From an uncultured bacterium (GTDB lineage: Bacteria > Bacillota > Clostridia > Oscillospirales > Oscillospiraceae): DNA of 8,558 bases. Each line of letters opens with the position of its first letter. The first letter of the stretch is position 1. The DNA is taken from positions 1-8,558 of the forward strand of contig CASECK010000158.1 in the NCBI GenBank assembly GCA_949286295.1, given 5' to 3'. Below are positions 5,553-8,558 of the stretch, piece after piece. The translations under genes were made by a program, and so were the position numbers. The notes under the pieces were generated by a model that saw only the letters and a program-made list of their open reading frames with translations, had not been told where the DNA came from and searched no databases.

Positions 5553-5572
5553 TCCCCCGTTCCGGCGGGGGA
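5553..5572 (+). promoter_or_regulatory. Stable leader hairpin before azlC
   Basis: TCCCCCG (5553-5559) pairs perfectly with CGGGGGA (5566-5572) around a 6-nt loop (TTCCGG). It lies between the candidate promoter and the ribosome site AAGGAG (5587-5592). No T-run follows, so it is not an attenuator of the ordinary intrinsic-terminator kind. I see no T-box or other known riboswitch landmarks in 5537-5602. Confidence 0.4.
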
Positions 5573-5602
5573 GACGAAAGCCGCGCAAGGAGTGTGCGCT
5601 GG

Positions 5603-6322
5603 ATGAATCGAACGACGTTGGCCGCCGCCTTTCCGGTGACGGTCCCGGTGCTGATGGGGTATCTGGCCATCGGAATCGCCTTTGGCCTGATGCTCCAGTC
5701 GGCGGGGTACGGCGTGGGCTGGGCCCTGCTGATGAGCCTGACCATCTACGCCGGGTCGGGCCAGTACCTGGGGGTGTCCCTGCTGGCGGCGGACGCGCCG
5801 CTGGGGCAGGTGGCCTTCCTCACCCTGATGGTCAACTTCCGCCACTTGGTCTATGGGCTGTCCCTGCTGGAGAAATTCAGGGGGATGGGGGCCAGGAAGC
5901 TCTATATGATTTTTTCCCTCACCGACGAGACTTACGCCCTGCTCAGCTCCGCCCGGGCGCCGGAGGGGGTGGACGGGCACGACTTCTATTTTGCCGTGGC
6001 CATGCTGGACCACAGCTACTGGATTTTGGGCTCTGTGCTGGGCTCGCTGCTGGGCAGCGCCCTGGGCTTTGACACCACCGGGGTGGATTTTGCCATGACC
6101 GCCCTGTTCCTGGTCATCGCCGTGGGCCAGTGGCGGGCGGCCGGAAGCCATCTGCCTGCGCTGCTGGGCGGCGGCGCGACCCTGGCCAGCCTGGCGCTGG
6201 TGGGGGCGGAGGATATGCTGCTGCCCGCCCTGGGGGTCATCGTCTTTGCCCTGGCCCTGCTGCGCCCCAAGCTGGAGCCGGCCGCGGGAGAAAAAAGAGA
6301 GGAGGAGAGGCTATGCCGCTAA
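5603..6322 (+). CDS. azlC: AzlC-family branched-chain amino-acid exporter, large subunit
   Basis: AzlC is the large membrane subunit of the AzlCD (LIV-E type) exporter, which moves branched-chain amino acids or analogues out of the cell. The 239-residue product is strongly hydrophobic with several membrane segments. It shows the family blocks GYLAIGIAFGLMLQSAG (19-35), the conserved loop TIYAGSGQY (about 48-56), NFRHLVYGLSL (about 78-88), SLTDETYAL (about 105-113) and LDHSYWILGS (about 135-144). The C-terminal tail (LEPAAGEKREEERLCR) is charged and probably cytoplasmic. I chose the ATG at 5603 because AAGGAG (5587-5592) is 10 nt upstream; the GTG at 5594 lies only 1 nt from that site. The last 10 nt overlap azlD, as expected for two subunits made together. 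No dedicated regulator (Lrp or AzlB-like) is visible nearby. Confidence 0.93.
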   Translation: MNRTTLAAAFPVTVPVLMGYLAIGIAFGLMLQSAGYGVGWALLMSLTIYAGSGQYLGVSLLAADAPLGQVAFLTLMVNFRHLVYGLSLLEKFRGMGARKLYMIFSLTDETYALLSSARAPEGVDGHDFYFAVAMLDHSYWILGSVLGSLLGSALGFDTTGVDFAMTALFLVIAVGQWRAAGSHLPALLGGGATLASLALVGAEDMLLPALGVIVFALALLRPKLEPAAGEKREEERLCR

Positions 6323-6648
6323 GTCCCATACAGGCCCTGGCGTCCATCGCGGTAATGGCGCTGGTCACCTTCCTGACCCGGGCCATGCCCTTCCTGCTCT
6401 TTGACCGGGGGGAGCGGCCGCCGGCTCTGGTGCTCTATCTGGGGCGGGTGCTGCCCCCGGCCATTATCGCCATGCTCATCGTCTACTGCGTCAAGGGGGT
6501 CAGCTTCTCCTCCCTTGGGGGGTGGCTGCCCACGGCGCTGGCGGGGGCGGGCGCGGTGGCCCTCCATGTTTGGAAGGGCAACGACCTGGTCTCCATCTTT
6601 GGGGCCACGGCGCTGTATATGCTGCTGGTCCAGACTGTCTTTGCCTGA
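6313..6648 (+). CDS. azlD: AzlD-family branched-chain amino-acid exporter, small subunit
   Basis: AzlD is the small membrane partner of AzlC. The 111-residue product has about four hydrophobic segments: roughly 6-21, 39-60, 71-86 and 93-110. It has the family landmark VTFLTRAMPFLLF (18-30) followed by YLGRVLPPAIIAMLIVYC (42-59). The ATG lies inside the end of azlC in a different frame. A perfect AGGAGG site (6300-6305) is 7 nt upstream, so translation is both coupled and independently strong. The open frame extends much further upstream through azlC, but that part is only the azlC sequence read in another frame. The SDR gene follows after 19 nt, suggesting one transcript. Confidence 0.93.
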   Translation: MPLSPIQALASIAVMALVTFLTRAMPFLLFDRGERPPALVLYLGRVLPPAIIAMLIVYCVKGVSFSSLGGWLPTALAGAGAVALHVWKGNDLVSIFGATALYMLLVQTVFA

Positions 6649-6667
6649 GAGAGAAGGGGATGTGTTC

Positions 6668-7405
6668 ATGTCAAAGCACGTGCTGATTACCGGGGCCGCC
6701 CGGGGAATCGGGGCCGCCGCCGCCCGGGAGTTTGCCCGGATGGGCTGGAATGTGTCCGTCCACTACCGCGACAGTGAGCGTCTGGCCCGGGCGCTGGTCC
6801 GGGAGCTGGAGGGCCTGGGAGTCCGGGCCGGGGCCGTTCAGGGAGATTTGTCCCGGCCGGAGCAGGCCCGGCGGGCGGTGGAACAGGCCCGGGCGGGGCT
6901 GGGCCCCATCGACGCGCTGGTCTGTTGCGCGGGAATCGCCCTGCCGGTGCAGCTGCTCACCGACACCACCGACGAGCAGTGGCGGCAGGTGATGGGGACC
7001 GACCTGGACGGGGTGTTCTACACCCTGCGGGCGGTGGTTCCCGAGATGGTGGCCCGGAAGGAGGGGGCGGTGGTCACCGTCTCCTCCATGTGGGGGGTCA
7101 CCGGCGGCTCCTGCGAGGCCCCCTACTCCGCCGCCAAGGCGGGGGTCATTGGCCTGACCCGGGCCCTGGCCAAGGAGCTGGGCCCCTCCAACATCCGGGT
7201 CAACTGCGTAGCGCCGGGGGTCATCGACACGGACATGACCGCCTTTCTGACCCAGGAGGACCGGGAGGCCCTGTGCGGGGAGACCCCCCTGGGCCGGATA
7301 GGCCGGCCCGAGGAGGTGGCTGGCGCCATCTGCTTCCTGGCCGGGGAGCAGGCCCGGTTCATCACCGGGCAGGTGCTCCGGGTGGACGGGGGCATGGTGA
7401 TATGA
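6668..7405 (+). CDS. SDR-family oxidoreductase, FabG-like; possibly EF-P 5-aminopentanone reductase (YmfI-like)
   Basis: This is a classical short-chain dehydrogenase of 245 residues. Landmarks are the cofactor loop TGAARGIG (8-15), GDLS (59-62), LVCCAGI (84-90, where NNAG is typical), the catalytic Ser140 in VSSMWG (138-143) and Tyr153/Lys157 in YSAAKAG. NCVAPGVIDTDM (179-190) and the C-terminal ITGQVLRVDGGMVI (232-245) also match. Asp112 occupies the position of the Asn in the SDR Asn-Ser-Tyr-Lys tetrad. Most FabG enzymes reduce 3-oxoacyl-ACP with NADPH. From memory, the SSMWG...SCE signature resembles the YmfI subgroup, which reduces a 5-aminopentanonyl modification on elongation factor P. 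No fatty-acid or efp gene is in the window to decide. The ATG follows AAGGGGA (6654-6660) by 7 nt. The gene lies 19 nt after azlD, probably as third gene of that operon. Confidence 0.85.
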   Translation: MSKHVLITGAARGIGAAAAREFARMGWNVSVHYRDSERLARALVRELEGLGVRAGAVQGDLSRPEQARRAVEQARAGLGPIDALVCCAGIALPVQLLTDTTDEQWRQVMGTDLDGVFYTLRAVVPEMVARKEGAVVTVSSMWGVTGGSCEAPYSAAKAGVIGLTRALAKELGPSNIRVNCVAPGVIDTDMTAFLTQEDREALCGETPLGRIGRPEEVAGAICFLAGEQARFITGQVLRVDGGMVI

Positions 7406-7488
7406 GAAAGAAGTTGCAGTTGCATTTTATGGAGAAAGTTGCTATCATGGTTGACACAGAGGGAAAATTGCAATTTTTCACGAAATAA
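7402..7488 (+). CDS. Possible 28-residue small ORF overlapping the SDR stop codon
   Basis: An ATG at 7402 overlaps the SDR stop (ATGA arrangement) and opens a 28-codon frame ending TAA at 7486-7488. The product begins M-R-K-K-L-Q-L-H-F and is basic at its start, with no recognisable motif. The overlap is typical of translational coupling, but the ribosome site is poor and the codons are AT-rich, unlike every gene around it. The same bases hold a candidate promoter and a palindrome, so this may simply be intergenic DNA. Confidence 0.22.
   Translation: MRKKLQLHFMEKVAIMVDTEGKLQFFTK
7420..7448 (+). promoter_or_regulatory. Candidate promoter for the gene at 7526
   Basis: TTGCAT (7420-7425) is 17 bp from TATCAT (7443-7448, five of six -10 bases). 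A perfect -35 hexamer, TTGACA, also occurs at 7451-7456, but the bases 16-18 bp downstream (TTTTTC) make a poor -10. One of the two probably drives the downstream gene; the first has the better overall match. Confidence 0.4.
7464..7477. promoter_or_regulatory. 14-bp perfect palindrome, candidate operator
   Basis: AAAATTGCAATTTT reads the same on both strands. It lies 15 bp after the candidate -10 at 7443-7448, close to where transcription would begin, and also in the spacer of the TTGACA hexamer. Position and symmetry suit a repressor site, but AT-rich palindromes also arise by chance. Confidence 0.35.
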
Positions 7489-7489
7489 A

Positions 7490-7510
7490 GGGCGCGCGGA
7501 GGGCGCGCCC
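7490..7510 (+). other. GC hairpin with GGAGG loop upstream of the gene at 7526
   Basis: GGGCGCGC (7490-7497) pairs with GCGCGCCC (7503-7510), 8 bp, leaving the loop GGAGG (7498-7502). No T-run follows on the plus strand, so it is not a plus-strand terminator; on the minus strand a loose T-rich stretch (CTTTATTT) follows. The functional ribosome site of the next gene appears to be GGGGAG (7511-7516), directly after the stem. Confidence 0.45.
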
Positions 7511-7525
7511 GGGGAGCGCAGTGGT

Positions 7526-8558
7526 ATGAGCCGTTCGAACAAAGGGTACAGCGGCTACCGGGGCCGCAGGACTGTGACCGATATTCTGAAGCTCACCGCC
7601 GTTATCCTGGCGGTGGTGGTTGTCCTTGCGCTGGGAGTGCTGTTCCTGGCCCAGGACTATCTGGTGTACACCGACGGCGGGGTGCGCTGGAACCTGCCCT
7701 TCCTGGGCCGGGAGGAGCCGCCCCTGCCCGACCCGGGGGAGGTCAGCGTGACCGAGACCGTCCCCGGCGGGCCGGACTCCTCCTCCGCTTCCTCTTCCGT
7801 CCAGCCGGAGGAGGAGCCCGGTTTGGCCCTCCAGCTGCCGGTGAGCAGCCTGACCGGCGGCAGCGCCGCCGGGGAGCTGGCGGCGGCGGGGGCCCAGGCG
7901 CTGATTTTGGAGATGAAGGCCCCGGACGGCACCCTGGCCTGGCGCTCTGGGCAGAGTCTGGCCAGCCTGGCCGGAGTCAACGGGGACGGGAGCGGGGACG
8001 CCGCGCTGGAGCAGTGGCTCCAGGGAGAGGTGTACACCGTGGCCCGGGTGTGCTGCTTCCGGGACGACAGCATCCCCTACTACGACACCTCCCTGGCCCT
8101 GCGCCGGGGGGAGGGGAACTGGCGGGATGAGCTGGGCCTGCGGTGGATGACCCCGGCCAGCCAGAGGGCCAGGGACTATCTGGCCGCCCTGTGCGGGGAG
8201 CTGGCCGCCATGGGATTTGAGGAGATTGTGCTGGAGCACTGCGCCTTCCCCATCCAGGGGGAGGTGGCGGCCATCAACCGGGGGGAGGGATACGACCCCG
8301 GCCTGGCCGCCGGACAGGTGGAGGCATTTTTGAAGCAGGTGGAGCAGGCCGCGGCCCCCTATGGGACGCGGGTGTCCCTGCTGGCCGGCCGGGACACCCT
8401 GGCCGGGATGGAGACGGCCAGCGGCCTGACCGCCGGAGTCCTGGAGGCCTGCGCCAGCCGGATATGGGTGGAGCAGGACGGCCTGGAGCCGGAGGCGGAG
8501 CAGCTGCTGGCCCAGGCAGGGGTGAGCGGCGGGGCGGAGCGCCTGGTGGTGCTGGCCC
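7526..8558 (+). CDS. Membrane-anchored putative glycoside hydrolase (DUF4015-like), incomplete at window end
   Basis: The frame opens at ATG 7526 and runs without a stop to the window edge (344 codons seen). GGGGAG (7511-7516) lies 9 nt upstream. The product has a short basic N-terminus (1-19), one membrane segment (about 21-42), a Pro/Ser-rich linker (about 62-98, with SSSASSS at 85-91) and then an extracytoplasmic domain. That domain has VYTVARVCCFRDD (169-181), RWMTPASQRARDYL (206-219) and MGFEEIVLEHCAFP (229-242). These match in order the pattern of the putative glycoside hydrolase family DUF4015, where the blocks are of the type YxIARIVxFKD, W-x-x-P...YL and LGFDEIQFDYIRFP. The acidic position of the last motif is Glu (VLE) instead of Asp, and the YIR part is HCA. 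Catalytic activity is therefore uncertain. It probably acts at the cell surface on a wall polymer or glycan; that is inference. Confidence 0.75.
   Translation, partial: MSRSNKGYSGYRGRRTVTDILKLTAVILAVVVVLALGVLFLAQDYLVYTDGGVRWNLPFLGREEPPLPDPGEVSVTETVPGGPDSSSASSSVQPEEEPGLALQLPVSSLTGGSAAGELAAAGAQALILEMKAPDGTLAWRSGQSLASLAGVNGDGSGDAALEQWLQGEVYTVARVCCFRDDSIPYYDTSLALRRGEGNWRDELGLRWMTPASQRARDYLAALCGELAAMGFEEIVLEHCAFPIQGEVAAINRGEGYDPGLAAGQVEAFLKQVEQAAAPYGTRVSLLAGRDTLAGMETASGLTAGVLEACASRIWVEQDGLEPEAEQLLAQAGVSGGAERLVVLA

Noticed and set aside
4395..5606. Plus-strand open frame across the kinase gene
   Set aside because: It runs antisense to the lipid kinase, whose motifs are unambiguous, and reads straight through the terminator hairpin.
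7490..7510. Intrinsic terminator for the SDR operon
   Set aside because: The stem is good, but the plus strand continues CGGGGAGCG with no T-run, and it sits in the leader of the next gene.
7478..8239. Minus-strand open frame opposite the DUF4015-like gene
   Set aside because: Its product is Gln/Gly/Pro/His-rich with no motif, while the plus strand gives a coherent membrane-anchored protein with a good start.

Overview
The window is GC-rich (clearly above 60% by eye) and bacterial. Gene content and order point to the Firmicutes/Clostridia. yhbY (yqeI), nadD, yqeK and rsfS (yqeL) occur in the order of the Bacillus subtilis yqe cluster, next to an LCP (LytR-CpsA-Psr) protein and a DgkB/YegS-type lipid kinase. 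The GC bias, GTG starts and strong AGGAGG ribosome sites suggest a gut Oscillospiraceae lineage such as the Flavonifractor/Pseudoflavonifractor/Lawsonibacter group. That placement is an inference from style and gene order, not from a search.

Positions 1-4510 form a plus-strand housekeeping run. It encodes an RdgB-type XTP/dITP pyrophosphatase, the YhbY RNA-binding ribosome-assembly protein, a single-chain NadD-YqeK fusion (NAD synthesis joined to an HD-domain hydrolase), a membrane-anchored LCP protein with a long repetitive Pro/Gly/Asp tail, and the ribosome silencing factor RsfS. Gaps between these genes are 7-79 nt. The run ends in a near-perfect 17-bp hairpin. A decayed-looking zinc-ribbon start lies just upstream of rdgB.

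Positions 4509-5405 hold a minus-strand diacylglycerol-kinase-family lipid kinase that converges on the same hairpin. The hairpin therefore looks like a bidirectional terminator. The 197-bp region 5406-5602 is divergent: it carries a good sigma-A-type promoter for the kinase, a weaker plus-strand promoter for the next operon, and a small dyad between them.

Positions 5603-7405 hold a plus-strand operon of azlC and azlD (overlapping by 10 nt; a two-subunit branched-chain amino-acid exporter) and a FabG-like short-chain dehydrogenase. The dehydrogenase has an SSMWG...SCE signature resembling the YmfI (EF-P 5-aminopentanone reductase) subgroup and an Asp where the SDR tetrad normally has Asn.

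Positions 7406-7525 contain an AT-rich island with a possible 28-codon ORF, a candidate promoter, a 14-bp palindrome and a GC hairpin. From 7526 to the window edge runs an incomplete gene for a membrane-anchored extracytoplasmic protein. It resembles the putative glycoside hydrolase (DUF4015) family but has an altered signature motif.

I found no tRNA, rRNA, CRISPR array, insertion sequence, phage gene or defence gene. Most of the window is ordinary core-genome content. The points worth a second look are the gene fusion, the repeat tail, the altered active-site motifs and several leader hairpins.
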